Source of the DNA: Hirundichthys speculiger
Lineage: Eukaryota > Chordata > Actinopteri > Beloniformes > Exocoetidae
DNA length: 64,000 bases
Assembly (NCBI GenBank): GCA_018398805.1
Contig: JAGFBZ010000371.1
Span: 742,001-806,000, forward strand
Direction of reading: 5' to 3'
The translations under genes and the position numbers were made by a program. The notes below the pieces were generated by a model. It was not told the origin of the DNA. It did no database searches and saw nothing but the letters and a program-made list of their open reading frames with translations. The stretch's first letter is position 1; the number at the start of each line of letters is the position of its first letter. Below, piece by piece: positions 35,621-48,161 of this stretch.

Positions 35621-36560
35621 TTTGCTCTCCTCTCTCTGTCCTCCATCCTCTCTCTGTTCTGTCTCTCCTCTCTTTTTCTTTCTTTATCCACCTGGTCTTC
35701 ATCAGGAAGGTCCCCCCATATGATCCAGGTCCTGCTCAAGGTTTCTTCCTCTTAAAGTGGAGATTTTTTCTTGCCACTGTGTGACTTAAAGGGTTTTTTC
35801 TCCCTCTGTGGGAGTTTTTTATGATTTAGCGGCAGGGAGGGTGATGAGTTCTCTGTTAGCATTAGCATTAGCTCTGGTCCATAGGTCTGTCCCACACCAG
35901 AGCTATGTCAACTTCAGACAGTCGCAGCATTGTATTAATATAAATAATAAAGTGACGTTAACATCACTAGTCTCACATTACACCTAACAAAATAAATATC
36001 CAGGGCCATATATATTTGTAGACAATGAGGGAGGCTTATAGGTGGCTAGCGAGCTAGCCGGAATGCTAACGGAGAAATGTTTTCACTCATCACCCTCCAT
36101 GCTGCTGAATCATATTACTTTTACTAAACGGTGGTTAAATCAATCATCTAATAAACAAAGCTAACTTACCTTGGAGTAAATGTAGGTGTGTTTTGTAACT
36201 TTCCCCACGTTCAGTTGATTGTTTGGACGGACACAACCTAACCTACACCTGCATTTATCCAGCGTTTGTTTCGGTTTGGGAAAGAGAATAAAAATGTCCC
36301 TCCAAATGTTCTGGACACCTCGAGTCACTGTTGCAGGTCCCCAGCAGCAATATTTCACCACGGCGTTATTCTAGTGTAATGTAAATACGGTTGATAGGCA
36401 TCGGAAAAATGGCAAAATAACATTGTCCTTAATGGAGGAGCAGCGAGAATGTCCGACCTAGCAACAGTAACTAGAGAGGGGGCGGTGCTTACCGAAAGGT
36501 CAATTGACATCGTAACATTGACACTATACAAATAAAAATGAATTGAATTTAATAGTAAGG
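35621..36560 (+). repeat. Teleost repeat ending in an ATTGAATT tail
   Basis: About 35715-35825 contains GATCCAGGTCCTGCTCAAGG followed by TTTCTTCC and a TTTTTTCTTGCCACTGTGTG unit. About 36520-36556 ends CACTATACAAATAAAAATGA then ATTGAATT. The same head and tail bracket the expanded copy at 38787-39822. About 36000-36480 between them may be a separate insertion. I assign no class. Confidence 0.55.
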
Positions 36561-37448
36561 ACAATCGGCTGCAACTGGTTTTCGGCCTGGAAGAGTTCAG
36601 ACGCCCAGCGAACTGACCGTCTCTGGTAGAGCGACTTTTCCTCTGATCGTTTCAGGACCCTCCTAAATTAACGAACAAACTACATCTAAAAACGAGCGAC
36701 GAGCTGAAACGAGGACTAGCAGAGGAACCCTGGACTGAAAACAGTGAAGCCAGTCAATGACATTGTTAAAGGTAATGCAGGATTTCTTTTTCAAGGCAAA
36801 AAAACAATAAGCCGCCCAGTTTGAATCCACATTCAACACGCTGTGAAGAAGAAGACGCGGCCATGACAGCTGCTTTAGAAGCTTGACAAAGAATCGGCTC
36901 AGAGAAAAACTCTTTGACTTCTTTGAATCTCAGGATTGAAGACGAGACGAGAACGACGACGTAGTGAACGTGGCTGCTGCAACACGACTGCGAAGTCTAA
37001 ACATCACGGTGAAAACCAGGAAGCAGGAACCAGGAAGTGTGACATCACCGCAGAGCACCATGAAGTTGCTCTGAACACGACATGTGGTCCTTTAGAAGCT
37101 TTTTTATAATTAAAACACAGAAAAGTGCAGCATTTTATTTTAATAACGCTGATCATAAAAAAGGGAAGTCCAGGACTGTTTCCAGAAACTTCATCAGTGA
37201 CGGAGCTAAACTGCCGGTGGAGTTTGTTGTTGAGACGCAACCGCGGATGTCGGGCCTCCGAGAGTGAAGCGGGAGCCCGCAGGTCAAACTCATTTGCTAA
37301 TTAGCAGCCAATTAGAAAGCTGAGTTTCAGCGTGACACCTCGGAGTTGGAGTTCAGCGCCTGCATCATTTGACCCAACGAAGGCGTCCGTGGATCTGCTG
37401 TGGATCTGCTGCTCGGTGACCCCGTAAATACGGAGGCCCTTCACATGA

Positions 37449-37491
37449 CACACACTCACACACACACACACACTCACACACACACACACAT
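37449..37491. repeat. CA microsatellite
   Basis: Alternating CA units with two interruptions by a T-containing unit. This is an ordinary vertebrate dinucleotide repeat. Confidence 0.9.
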
Positions 37492-38108
37492 ACGAGAGGC
37501 GCTTAGAGCAGTTTAATATGTTCACTGGCTTCAAATGGGATAAATCCAGCAGGAAAACTTAGATTTGACTTTTTCCAAGGAGAGTGGTGTCATAAACTTT
37601 CCCCAGAAGTTAAAACTTTTTCTTGCAGTTTTTGCTTTTTTGATGTGTGTCATAATACCAGTTAGTATCTAATCTTTTAATCATTTAATCATCCAGTTTA
37701 AGTTTTTATTTCTTACCTCTTTGCATCATTAAAAAATACATGGGTATTAAAAGAAATATGAGGAGCTTTTAAACCTTTAAAAGGGACCACTTTTAACATC
37801 AACCAGCATTATTGTCATTAAGCAGAAGACGTTATCTGCATATGAATTAACAGGCGCGGTCATTGACTGAAGGACACAAATGAAAAGAGAGAAAATATGT
37901 GGCTACTTAAAATGTTATGAGTTAGTAAAAGCATTCAGATGCTTCACTGAAGCACAAGTGCCTAAAATACAATGCAAAGTACAAGCAAAAGTCCTTAAGT
38001 ATCTTGATCTGATGTAAACTTCATCACTGTTGACGACGATGCAACAACTGCATTTCATTGCAGAGTAGATCAAGGTGGAGCACATTTGGCCCAGTTGTTC
38101 CCAGCATT

Positions 38109-38129
38109 GGGGGGGGGGGGGGGGGGGGG
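38109..38129. repeat. Poly-G tract
   Basis: Twenty-one consecutive G residues. The length is prone to sequencing error and polymerase slippage. Confidence 0.9.
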
Positions 38130-38786
38130 CATTTGGGGCGTCCAAGAGGTCACATGATAAATCTGAAGGCTTGTGCTTAAAATGTTACAGTTTTTACAAT
38201 TACAATTTCCTTTGAAGGGTGATGAAAATTCCCGAGGTATCACTGAGATGCCACAGAGATACAGCACAACAATCTTTTCTTTCTCTCTGTTCTGCACATA
38301 GACTGTGTTAGAAGAACTGGACAAACCCGCTGTGACATCACCCTCAGGTTTTCTACGGAGTGCTCTTGAAGCCTCTTCCCCCCGTTGTATTGCACAGCGC
38401 CGTGTTGCAAATGGGGAAAATGAGCAGGACTGGAAGCTATCACAGGTAGCTATTTTAGCTTGGCTGGCTTAGCTTATGCTAACCTATGATGCTAATTAAG
38501 AAAATTTTACCTCCATTCTCATCAATTCCAAACATCCTCGGCGAGGGCTAGCAGTAGCATTGCCTACTGCTGTCAGCGGAAGAGCTGTGAAGCCACCTAG
38601 CGCTAGAGTTTTGTAAGTTTTGTCCAACCCAGACCAACCCACAGCCAGTTACAGCAGTCCGTTAGCAGCACTAGCAGCACTTCAAAACGCATTGTCTTTA
38701 GAATATGAAGGACTGTGCTGTGCTTGTTTTTTTTTTCAGCTCAAATGCTGTGGTCAGAAGACAGCGCTGAGCACTAAGGAGCTAAA

Positions 38787-39822
38787 ATAGTGATCCAGGT
38801 CCTGCTCAAGGTGTCTTCCCTCTTAAAGGGGAGTTTTTCCTTACCACTGTTGGGCTCAAAGGTTTTCTACCACTATGGGAGTTTTTCCTTGCCACTATTG
38901 GTCTCAAAGCTTTCTACCACTAGGGGAGTTTTTTCCTTGCCACTGTTAGGCTCAAAGCTTTTCTACCACTAGGGGAGTTTTCCTTGCCACTGTTAGGCTC
39001 AAAGATTTTCTACCACTAGGGGAGTTTTTTCCTAGCCACTGTTAGGCTCAAAGCTTTTCTACCACTAGGGGAGTTTTCCTTGCCACAGTTAGGCTCAAAG
39101 ATTTTCTACCACTAGAGGAGTTTTTTCCTAGCCACTGTTAGGCTCAAAGGTTTTCTACCACTATGAGAGTTTTTCCTTGCCACTGTTGGGCTCAAAGCTT
39201 TCTACCACTAGGGGAGTTTTTTCCTTGCCACTGTTAGGCTCAAAGATTTTCTACCACTAGGGGAGTTTTTTCCTAGCCACTGTTAGGCTCAAAGCTTTTC
39301 TACCACTAGGGGAGTTTTCCTTGCCACCGTTGGGCTCAAAGTTTTCTACCATTAGGGTAGTTTTTCTTGCCACTGTTAGGCTCAAAGCTTTTCTACCACT
39401 AGGGGAGTTTTTTCTTGCCACTGTTAGGCTCAAAGGTTTTCTACCACTAGGGGAGTTTTTCCTTGCCACTGTTAGGCTCAAAGCTTTTCTACCACTAGGG
39501 GAGTTTTTCCTTGCCACTGTTAGGCTCAAAACTTTTCTACCACTAGGGGAGTTTTTCTTGCCACTGTTGGGCTCAAGGTTTTCTACCATTAGGGTAGTTT
39601 TTCTTGCCACTGTTAGGCTCAAAGCTTTTCTATCACTAGGAAGTTTTTCCTTGCCACTGTTGAGCTCAAAGGTTTTCTACCACTAGGGAGTTTTTCCTTG
39701 TCAATGTTTCTTTAACTCATGTTTGCTCGGGCGTCATGGTCTGGGTCTCTGAAAAGCCCCCAGAGATAATTTGTAATGTGATAGACGGTAAACAAATTAA
39801 GTTAAATTGAACTGAGTATGAA
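38787..39822 (+). repeat. Teleost repeat copy with internal expansion
   Basis: The head TGATCCAGGTCCTGCTCAAG and a TAATTTGTAATGTGATAGAC to TTAAATTGAACTGAG tail match the family seen at 35621-36560. Between them one internal segment has expanded into a minisatellite (38826-39711). The expansion therefore arose inside an interspersed repeat rather than in unique DNA. Confidence 0.65.
38826..39711. repeat. About 48-bp minisatellite, roughly 18 units
   Basis: The unit consists of GGGGAGTTTTTCCTTGCCAC, TGTTAGGCTCAAAG and CTTTTCTACCACTA, 45-51 bp by indels in T runs and the AAAG/GTT joint. Many neighbouring units differ by one or two bases. Because the common unit is a multiple of three, long open frames appear on both strands (121 codons each, plus 39321-39686 and minus 39257-39622). 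These are not genes. Confidence 0.93.
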
Positions 39823-42161
39823 ATTAGGTGGAGACAAAGATGGGGAGGATGGATGAATTTACTCTGACCTGGGTCTGTGATGTCACAGGACACTGAAAAT
39901 CTGAACCGCTTATCTAATGACATGTGCACGCCCAACCAAAGTTAGTTGAGTTAAATGCATCTAAATTAGAGTGGTTTTTAAAATTCTTTTATCTACTACT
40001 TGTTTGTGGTGTAATGGAATACTGAGGAAGTTTAAATGTTTTATAAAGGGAGTCGTGTTTTTGATGTCAGAAGTGGCCCAATAGAAAAGTGACCCATAAA
40101 ACACCGTCTTAATCTCAGAGGTATTTGACTGTTTTTTGTTTTTTTTTTAAATGTAATTTAGTGTAATTTCTCATTTGTTGTCAGAGCGTTATCATACTCA
40201 CTCTAAAAAGAGCATTTCTCCAATCAGGCCAACAAACCAAAGCGACGATATCTCTTTCTCACAGCCCAAATATCATCGCCACGTTTCATCACAACTCCCC
40301 TTGTCTCCCTCCCCTTCCCGGCCGGGCCAAACTCCTGCCACATCAGGGCCTCGGAGGCTTCGTTTGGGCGCTGCTTCCCATAATGGCCCGTCCCAACTGC
40401 ATCAAATACCACTGGCGCTGCCTTTGCTTGTCTTGGAAATACAACAGAAATCACAGAAGAACAGAGCAAAGCAGATAAGATGTTGCAGTAAACTCCTCGG
40501 AAACCCGTTTGTTTTATTTTCCCAAACCAGCAAGGACTCGTCGAACGTGTGCGATGGCACATCAGGCATTATTTTGTTTGTATGAAGCTGTGTCTCCTTT
40601 TTTTTTTTTTTCTTTAAACACAATAATAAGCCTCTTTTTCTCTGAAGAGTTTCATCACAACTGCAGTTATGATAAAGGAAGAAAGGTTTTATGTGTCAGG
40701 CCAGATTAAAAAAAACCATCTAGTTCTCGTCAGATCTCCCTGTAAACAGCCTCAAACCAACAAACAACAAAGTAAACAAATAAATGAATAGGTAAAAGCC
40801 ACAAATGCAACAAAAATCCAACAAATGAAAGAAAAAAAAAACCTATATCCTATAAGTGCTTGAAGAGGAATAGATGAGGCGTTCCTCTGGGAGCTGTTTT
40901 AGGCACCCTTCTGTTTCACGCCTTCTTTCAGCCCTCTGCACCGTTCGCTCCAGTCACTCCATCTCTTATAGGCCTGTTTTAGGCTCATGTGTCTCTGATG
41001 TCTCGTTTAGGTGTGTCTTCAGGACATTAAGACCTGTACCAAAACCATCAAGTACAGTCGATTAGCAGCACCTGACGTCTTCTTGCCTTATTAGTTCCTG
41101 TGCAAGCGATGCGTGAACTTAGCTTTTCACCTGCTGCTTCTGGGCTTTGGCTTGTTTTATTCTTGGATAAATTTAGCAACAAAAAAATAAATAAATAAAA
41201 GTGACAGGTTTGAACTTTCTGGATTTGAGAAGTGCTGTAAACACTTAACGATCAAAGACTCGCTCTCGTTCTAACGCCTCATCTTTAACAGACGACACTG
41301 TCTACATTTACTGTTCTTTCATAAAACAGAGAAAGTACACAGACCGCATTGATCTGGAGCCTCCAGAATGGAAAAGAAAAACCTTCGCTGCCTTCTTTTT
41401 TTTTTTTTAGACATTTAAAGATGATATGACACCTATTAAACAAGAGGCGCATCTTGCAAGTCTCCGCTCGGCTCTTTGCGTCTGACGGCGCCGACACAGC
41501 CTCAGATCTGAGGGACGTTCAACTCTCCTGGAACCAGCGAAGCCATTAATTCTTTCTACCTTTCGCAGATAAACAGCTATTCATAACTTCTTGGAAAAAT
41601 GGACAAAAAAAAATGAAATTCCACACATGGCCCTTGTCAAGTTGTATGAAGACGCTCCTGCAGCATGTCACCTTCAGATGTTTGGGAGGACGACTCTGTC
41701 TCTGTCTTTTGTGTCTGCTGCTCCGCTGGTGAAGGATGCGGTCATGTGACGCAGCATCGTAGCTCAAGTGATTTTCAGTCTTTGCTTTTGGGGTTGCGTC
41801 GGTCAGAGATGCCGTCGGCTTGTTATCATAAAACGAGGACGGGTTAATTCAGAATGAATGTCAGATTACGTCATTTAGTTTGACAGTTTAGGATGAGTTG
41901 AGCCGGCGTGCCGTCCTCCATGGGCATAAAAAAACCTTCTTTAGATCTGCTCTTCGGAAATCTTTGGGTGACGTCACCGAGGGTTTGTCCAGTTCCGTTT
42001 ATACAGTCTGTGTTTTTTCCTCTTTAGTCCGAGCGAACATTTGATGCAGTCCGTTGGTTTTCTCAGCGAGGTTGGTGTTTTAAAACCGCCGCAATCAGAA
42101 TAAAGCTGATTGAGCTGCCGTTTAAATGCGTTCCGATTTCCTGGGATGACTTCTATAGTGA
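39823..42161. other. No gene; possible conserved non-coding DNA
   Basis: About 40210-40570 and 41440-41700 are of intermediate GC content and free of recognisable repeats. Overlapping frames (136 codons plus, 112 minus at 40175-40585) have no domain I recognise. Conservation with other fish would be the only way to give these stretches a role. Confidence 0.4.
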
Positions 42162-42169
42162 ATTTGAAG

Positions 42170-42929
42170 TAGAGGTCTTCACGGGTCCACATTCATGGAC
42201 CTGAACCCGAATGGAACCATGAAAATTCGACCCGAAACACATGAGCTATTATCATATTATTATCATACTATTATCATAAGTCCGGAATGGACCCGCAATA
42301 TTTGGACCCGACCCGAGTCTTTAGTTTCCTACCACAAACCGAACCGAGTTACCTGAATAGAACCGAGACAATCCAGCCCATAGTTGCTCATGTTAAAAGT
42401 TGTCTAGCGTTGAATAAAACTTGATTTTCTTACCTAAAGTTGTCTTCTTCTACCGGTTCAGTTGCTACATAGGCTACGTGATGTAAACAACAATAAATCC
42501 ACGTCATTATTTTCTTTGTGGATACAGATGCTATTGGTAGCAACTGCTAACGCTAACAGCCTACACCGGTCAGGACGTGTCGTAAATATGTTCTCTCATC
42601 CAGCGTTATCATGTTGGTGATCCGTTGTGCTTTACAGCTGCCGGGCAAACCGCTAATAACACGCTAATAACACGCTACGGCAACACGATTGTTTTATGAC
42701 AAACACGCCACGTTAATGAATAATTAATTAAACTGCCCCGAGTCCTGACATTGGCTGCCACCACCAATATCTTTACCTCTCTGGAGTAAACGTGGACCCA
42801 GCCTGTCAGAGAGCACCCGAGACTAACTGTACCGATTCCAACCCGAACCCGGAGTCACGTCTTTTGAATGGACCGGAGACCCGATTCGGGTCGGAACCTC
42901 GGGTTTTCGGGTTGTTCCGAAGACCTCTA
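42170..42929 (+). mobile_element. hAT-like element, AGAGGTCTTC family, copy 2, with TSD
   Basis: The ends TAGAGGTCTTCACGGGTCC and, in reverse complement, TAGAGGTCTTCGGAACAACC are inverted repeats. The flanks ATTTGAAG (42162-42169) and ATTTAAAG (42930-42937) match at 7 of 8 positions. Subterminal DNA is rich in GACCCG words. The element is the inverted counterpart of 24241-25026. No transposase remnant was seen, so it is non-autonomous. Confidence 0.9.
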
Positions 42930-42937
42930 ATTTAAAG

Positions 42938-44620
42938 TCGTATTAGAACCATAAAATGAGTGTTTTTATTTCCTTTTCCGATCCGAAGGCCCATGGTTTG
43001 ACCCTCAGACAAGACACTGAACTCCCCCCGACCTGTTCATCTTTGAGTGCGTTTACGAGACAAGAACTTCATCGACCAAGACGTGTTGTACGAGCATGTG
43101 ATTTAATGGCTGAATGTGGTTTGTAGTTTGCAGAACTAACGTGAGATAAATACAAACCACTGGCTGTTAACCAGAGCTGGAGACCATCTTCTGTTGCGGT
43201 TTTCTGCAAACAGCCTTCAGACTTGAACCAGGCAGGCTGCCAGTCACAAAAAATGAGAGTTAATAAGAGAAATAAGAACTTAGAGACTTACACTGGTTAG
43301 GGTGTAAAGCACAAAACCATCTGCACATTTAAACACATCTCCATATAACCCCCTGGTTAAGAGCCGCATCGCCAGATCGTTTTGGTGGATTAGATGATCG
43401 AAGTTTGATGTAACAAGACATATTGGCAACTCAACAGTTTAAACGTATTAACATGTGGCTCAGTAGTGCGTGGGACAACCGTTATGTGGTCGACCCTCAG
43501 TTTGCAGATGGTACCAGGACTCACTCTGGGTAAAGCTGCAACTGAACACCAGCCGGACGTCGCCCTGTCGTACGGTCCCTATCCAGATGAGTCAAACATG
43601 GCGCAGACATGGCGAGCGTTTTCAATCTCGGGGCGTTTCATTGGCGTCATCAGTTCTGAATATTGAGCCGCTCGTGCCTGCAGGACACTGTGACATCACA
43701 GACCCAGATCAGAGGGTCTAAACGGTCTCAATAATCTGCCTGAACCGTGAACAACCTCTAACATGACCAGTTATTTCTCGTCCCGCTCCGTACTTTGTTC
43801 CAGTGAGGAAGATCTTTTGATCGCCGCTACAAGCTGAGCTGAAACGTTACTTTATGATGCTTCCATTTGTGCTGAAAGACAGCAGATGTTCCATAATTGG
43901 CCCAACGTGGGCTGCAGAGCGGGAACAGTTGAGGCCTGAGCAGCTGTGGGTGCAGACTCTAAGGAAGAAATATCTGAGGGAAATTGATCGTTAGAGTAAA
44001 AAGAAAAAAAAACGGACAATCATGGCTTTGGATACAGGTCAGCCGTTCGAGAGTGAATCAAGCTCAGGATGAAGATTTGTAGGGAAGAGCCACGTAACAG
44101 CAGTGAGGTAATGACCGGGGAGTGCCGGTGCGGTTGCCAGATCTGATTCCTGCGCCCAGATTAGAGCCGGGCCTTAATACGAGGAGACCGATGCACGGGG
44201 CAAACGTGTTCGCTGCCACTCGTCATTACTGTCACCCGGCTGGACGCCGCCCCGCGCACCACCTCGACTTAGCCTTCTGGAGTAAATGGATTTCAGGAGC
44301 AGCATCGAAGGCCGGCGCCTCGGGGGAAGATACGCTCATCGTGCGTTTGTCGTCTTGGAGGTGAGGCTGAATGAAAGCAGACGGGTCAGGATGACAATTC
44401 CTGTTAGTTCTGCTTAATGGATTTCAGAAGGAGGGACAAAAAAAAAAAAACCTTGTTGCAGAGGTGCGTATGCACATGCCTGAAATAAAGCAGATGTTTG
44501 GATCATGTCTGGACGCTTTTGTGCTTTTGAGGGATGCATTTGAGTTGCACCTGTTGTAGCGCGTCCCCGCCATGTAAAAGTTTCTCAACTAGTCTGGTTC
44601 CCCTGATTCAACTGTGTGAT
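42938..44620. other. No gene or classifiable repeat
   Basis: A GC-rich patch at about 44110-44365 gives an 80-codon frame without recognisable content. No bounded repeat was found. Confidence 0.45.
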
Positions 44621-45249
44621 GTCTGGACCAAGGTTATTATCGTTAACGAAAATGAACAAAATTACGAAAACTAGAATTGAAAAAACATTTTCATTAACTG
44701 AAATAAAATAAAAACGAGAGTTTTTAAAAAAAACGATTACTAACTGAAACTGTATTATGTGTTTATCAAACGTACTAAAATTAACTATAATAATGTCAAG
44801 AACGTCCTATGTTTTCATATATGTAATTTTTTTTTCTCATAAACGTTTGAAACCTACACTATAAAAAAAAAGGCTGTGAAAACTCAAAAATTCTAGGTAA
44901 CTGGCTGCAATAGATTTTTGCGTTTTGAGCCTCAACTAAAACTCTTAAGTTTTGAAGAAAACTACATAAATTTTAGCCAACAAATTATCTTTTGTTGAGA
45001 TAACTTATAAATTAACTTTGAGATAACTTCAAATTTTCATTTTTCTAAACACTCAAATTCAGCAATCTCAACTAATTATTTTTTTCAGATAAGTTACCTT
45101 TCAAATGCATCAAAACTCAATATTTTGAGTTGTACTTATAAATACTAGAGGTTATAGCAACTAAAACATTTCTGTTATATGTTTATATAAAACAAATACA
45201 AATAATAGTTCTGGGTTAGTTCTGTAAAACATGTTTATTTAAACATTAA

Positions 45250-45531
45250 ATGCAACATTCCAGCAAATATGCAGGAGGTGCAGGTTTAACTTCGCTCTGC
45301 CGTACAACAACAACCGCAAAAAAAAAAAAAGTGATCAGCATTGATGTTGCGGCAAAAGTTGGGAGAAAGCAGCACAGTCCTATTTGGGATTTCTTTGACT
45401 ATGACTGTGTTAACGATAAAAATAAGTGCCTTGTTGTAGAAGCAGGTGATACAATGTGTGGAATACTTCTGAAGGAGAAAAAAACCCACAAATCTGAAAG
45501 TCCATTTGAAAAGCTCACACAAGAAGGCTAA
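45250..45531 (+). pseudogene. hAT transposase BED-finger fragment
   Basis: A 93-codon frame contains GRKQHSPIWDFFDYDCVND, then CLVVEAGDTMCGILLKEKK. This is the W-x-FF-x-Y and spaced-Cys layout of the BED-type zinc finger that begins many hAT transposases. The His part that should follow has drifted (ending SPFEKLTQEG). There is no downstream catalytic domain, so the fragment cannot be functional as a transposase. Confidence 0.7.
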
Positions 45532-45628
45532 CCAAGACTAGCTGGATAAGCTAGCCTAAGATAGCCCCCTGGAAAGAAGGCTAACCAAGACTACCTGGAT
45601 AAGCTAGCCTAAGCTAGCCCCCTGGAAA
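45523..45628. repeat. 53-bp tandem duplication
   Basis: Two adjacent copies start GAAGGCTAACCAAGACTA and contain CTGGATAAGCTAGCCTAAG and CCCCTGGAAA, with only a few differences. They lie inside the 44629-46044 hAT relic. Confidence 0.9.
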
Positions 45629-46052
45629 GAGAAGCTACAGCTGCAGGCCAGTCAGCGTTGGGAAGGAACGGGAGAAAACAGCAACTATAATGGACTGTTT
45701 CCATGGAGACCAGATAGCTGCTGGTCAGTAAATACGCAGGAACACCACAAGCGGGAAGATGCATTGATAAATATGTTTATTGAGACCAGAATGTAAACAC
45801 GACTATGTGATTCGATAGCCTTCAAAAAGTTCAGTGCTTCATTCCAACCAAAATTACAACCCTAATTTACAAAATAAATCTAAAACTAACATTGAAACTA
45901 ATAAAAACTAAACTAAAACTAAGTATTTCAAAACAAAAACGAATAAAAACTAGCAAAACTGCTCTAAAAATGAATTAAAACTAACTGAATTTGAAAAAAC
46001 TAAAAACTAAAACTAATGGAAAATCCCAAACTAATATAACCCTGGTCTGGAC

Positions 46053-47096
46053 GCCACTGAACTGGCGTACAACAGATTTACCATGTGACATAGGCAAAGC
46101 GACTAGCGGGCTAGTTTAGAAAAGAGACATCCAAGATAGCACCCAGAGGCGAAGGAACGCCAGCGAATGATCTTGCAGAAGAGACTTTCAATCCCGATCC
46201 AGAAGCCCCGTTGAGTGATTTGAATTGCCGCTCTTGGACGCTCCAGTCCGAGTCATCGCATAAGCCCCGCCCTGTTTCGATTTGGTTCGGTACATTCTGT
46301 ACCAGGAGAAATGGCTGTGAATGGGAGGAGGCAGCAGACCCGTTTCACTGCAACCCGGTCCTTGTTTATGCGTGGAAATAGTCAGAAATCGACCCGTGAA
46401 ACATGCAGCGATGCATTGCAGGGAGATAATATTCTGACTTTCTCCTGCTGTTTTCCTGAGGTGACAACGCTACTGTGAGCATTACCCAGACTACCTTTAG
46501 ACTCACAAGCTCCTGGTGTAAAGTAAATATTGCTCCCGCTGGATGAGGCTTCCTAGAACTGACATCATGGAGACGTGTTATTATTAGCAATATCTGCAAT
46601 GAGTCAAAATAACAGATCAATGATGGGCGGTCTTGACTTTCCAGCTCTCGTACTCGGAGCTTTTCTGCATCGGCCCGTTCTGCCCCGAGGGCCCGTGGAG
46701 CATTTGTCTGGGGAGTTGACGTACTTGCAAACAAAAGCAAAACATGAACCTACATTTAATACATTTAATACCTGCACACGCGGAAGCTGCCTTCTTGATG
46801 TCAGCAAGTAGGGATTTACCTTGAAAAAGCCCTTTCAGGCCAACCAGTCCACAGCCAGTAGCAAAAGTGATCACAGCTAGACCACGCCCCTAATTATGCA
46901 CAAACGTGTTGTTTGTATCATTTTACCTGTTGTCAGGGATATGACGTCTAGCTGTGGCGGCTATAATATGATTGTTTCAGCTGAACGTTTTACAGTGCAG
47001 GTCAACGAAGACTGACTCACTTTTGGAGCCACCCTCTAGTGGTGATTTGAGGAACTGCGACTTTTCTTCATTTTTCACACTAATCACTATTCGGGT
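46053..47096. other. No gene or classifiable repeat
   Basis: Overlapping frames of up to 124 codons lie on both strands at about 46366-46874, with no recognised domain. Nothing here can be called a gene. Confidence 0.4.
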
Positions 47097-47102
47097 CGAC
47101 CC

Positions 47103-47784
47103 TATGGAGCCCCGTTTGGGTCATAATTCAATGAATAAATGAGTCTATTATTATGAAATACAGGCGTTTATTATTATGAAAAACGTATCAATTATTATGA
47201 AATATTTTCCATTATTATGAAAAAATGTAATTATTATGAAATATATTTTTATTATTATTCAATCTTAGTTTAATGCATAATAGTTTATTTCAGAATGTCT
47301 TTTTTTTAATCTAAGAATGAGTTTTTACATAATTGCTTCCTTTTTCATAAGAATGAGGTTTTACATAATAATGACATTTTGCCAGTGGGCGGGACCAGTG
47401 TTGACCTGCACGCTCATTGGCTGATCCTTCTCCATTCTACGCTCTGACATCAACTAGTTTTGGCCGTGAGGTCCCGTTAGCAGCGGGCCGTGGCGTCATC
47501 AAGGTCCGATTGTAGCTATGGCAGCTTGGACTGAGCTACGGGAAACCTTGACCATATTCACTGTTCTGTTGCTTTTGCCTGAATGAAAGAGCAGCCAATC
47601 ACATAAATAGCTCCGCCCTCTCTGCTGTGATTGACACACAAACAAAGCCATTATTATGTAAAAGCTCATTTTTATGAAAAACAAAACCATTATCATAATA
47701 ATGGAAAATATTTCATAAAACACCTGTATTTCATAAAAATTGACTCATTTATTCATTGAATTATGACCCAAACGGGGCTCCATA
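47103..47784. mobile_element. TATGGAGC-ended transposon with 6-bp TSD (IS3EU-like)
   Basis: The first 43 bp are repeated exactly in inverted orientation at the right end: they begin TATGGAGCCCCGTTTGGGTC and reach AATAAATGAGTC. Imperfect inversion continues for at least another 20 bp with ATTATGAAA words. The flanks are identical 6-mers CGACCC (47097-47102 and 47785-47790). At 682 bp there is no transposase frame. The 6-bp duplication rules against hAT (8 bp) and Tc1 (TA). Terminal TAY...RTA with 6-bp TSD is what I recall for IS3EU. Confidence 0.85.
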
Positions 47785-47790
47785 CGACCC

Positions 47791-48161
47791 AGAGGAGCGT
47801 TCGTCAGTGCGAACGCAACAGACGCCCTCGGGTGGCACCAGAACGACCCGCCTCTTCTGACTGCTCTTGGTACAGCCGTCGTCGAACTCCGGTGCGGCCC
47901 GTTTGTGGTGCGAGAGCTCCGCGGCCTCGGGCCGACCCAAAATACGGGGCGTACGGCGGGTGCTTGAGCTATAGAGGCTTCTGTAGCGTGCTGGAGAGTG
48001 CATTGTGGGTTGCATGGCAGAAGAAAGTAACACAAAACAAACAACTTTTACAAGCCGTGTCCTTGTCAAGAGTCGTGCAAACAAACAGTGTCGCGCCCAT
48101 CAAGGTCACACCACAGGTGTGATTCCACCATCGATGCAGTCCCCAGAACCAGAGCCACGTT
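47791..48161. other. No gene or classifiable repeat
   Basis: GC-rich at the left. The three overlapping frames of 99-119 codons on both strands are mutually exclusive and carry no recognised motif. Confidence 0.4.

Larger units (their letters stand above)
36561..38786. other. Simple repeats only
   Basis: An imperfect CA microsatellite occupies about 37449-37491, and an uninterrupted 21-base G run lies at 38109-38129, a likely G-quadruplex and assembly-error site. The proline-rich minus frames across the G run are artefacts. No gene was recognised. Confidence 0.5.
44629..46044 (+). mobile_element. hAT relic with perfect TSD and BED-finger remnant
   Basis: The left end CAAGGTTATTATCGTTAACG and right end (reverse complement CAGGGTTATATTAGTTTGGG) are inverted repeats. 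The flanks are identical 8-mers GTCTGGAC (44621-44628 and 46045-46052). The 1416-bp interior holds AAAACTAA-rich subterminal DNA, a degenerate N-terminal transposase segment and a 53-bp tandem duplication. The catalytic part is absent. Confidence 0.92.

Noticed and set aside
39257..39686. 121-codon open frames on both strands in the 39-kb region
   Set aside because: They are translations of a 48-bp tandem repeat whose unit is a multiple of three; no start context, domain or transcript evidence.
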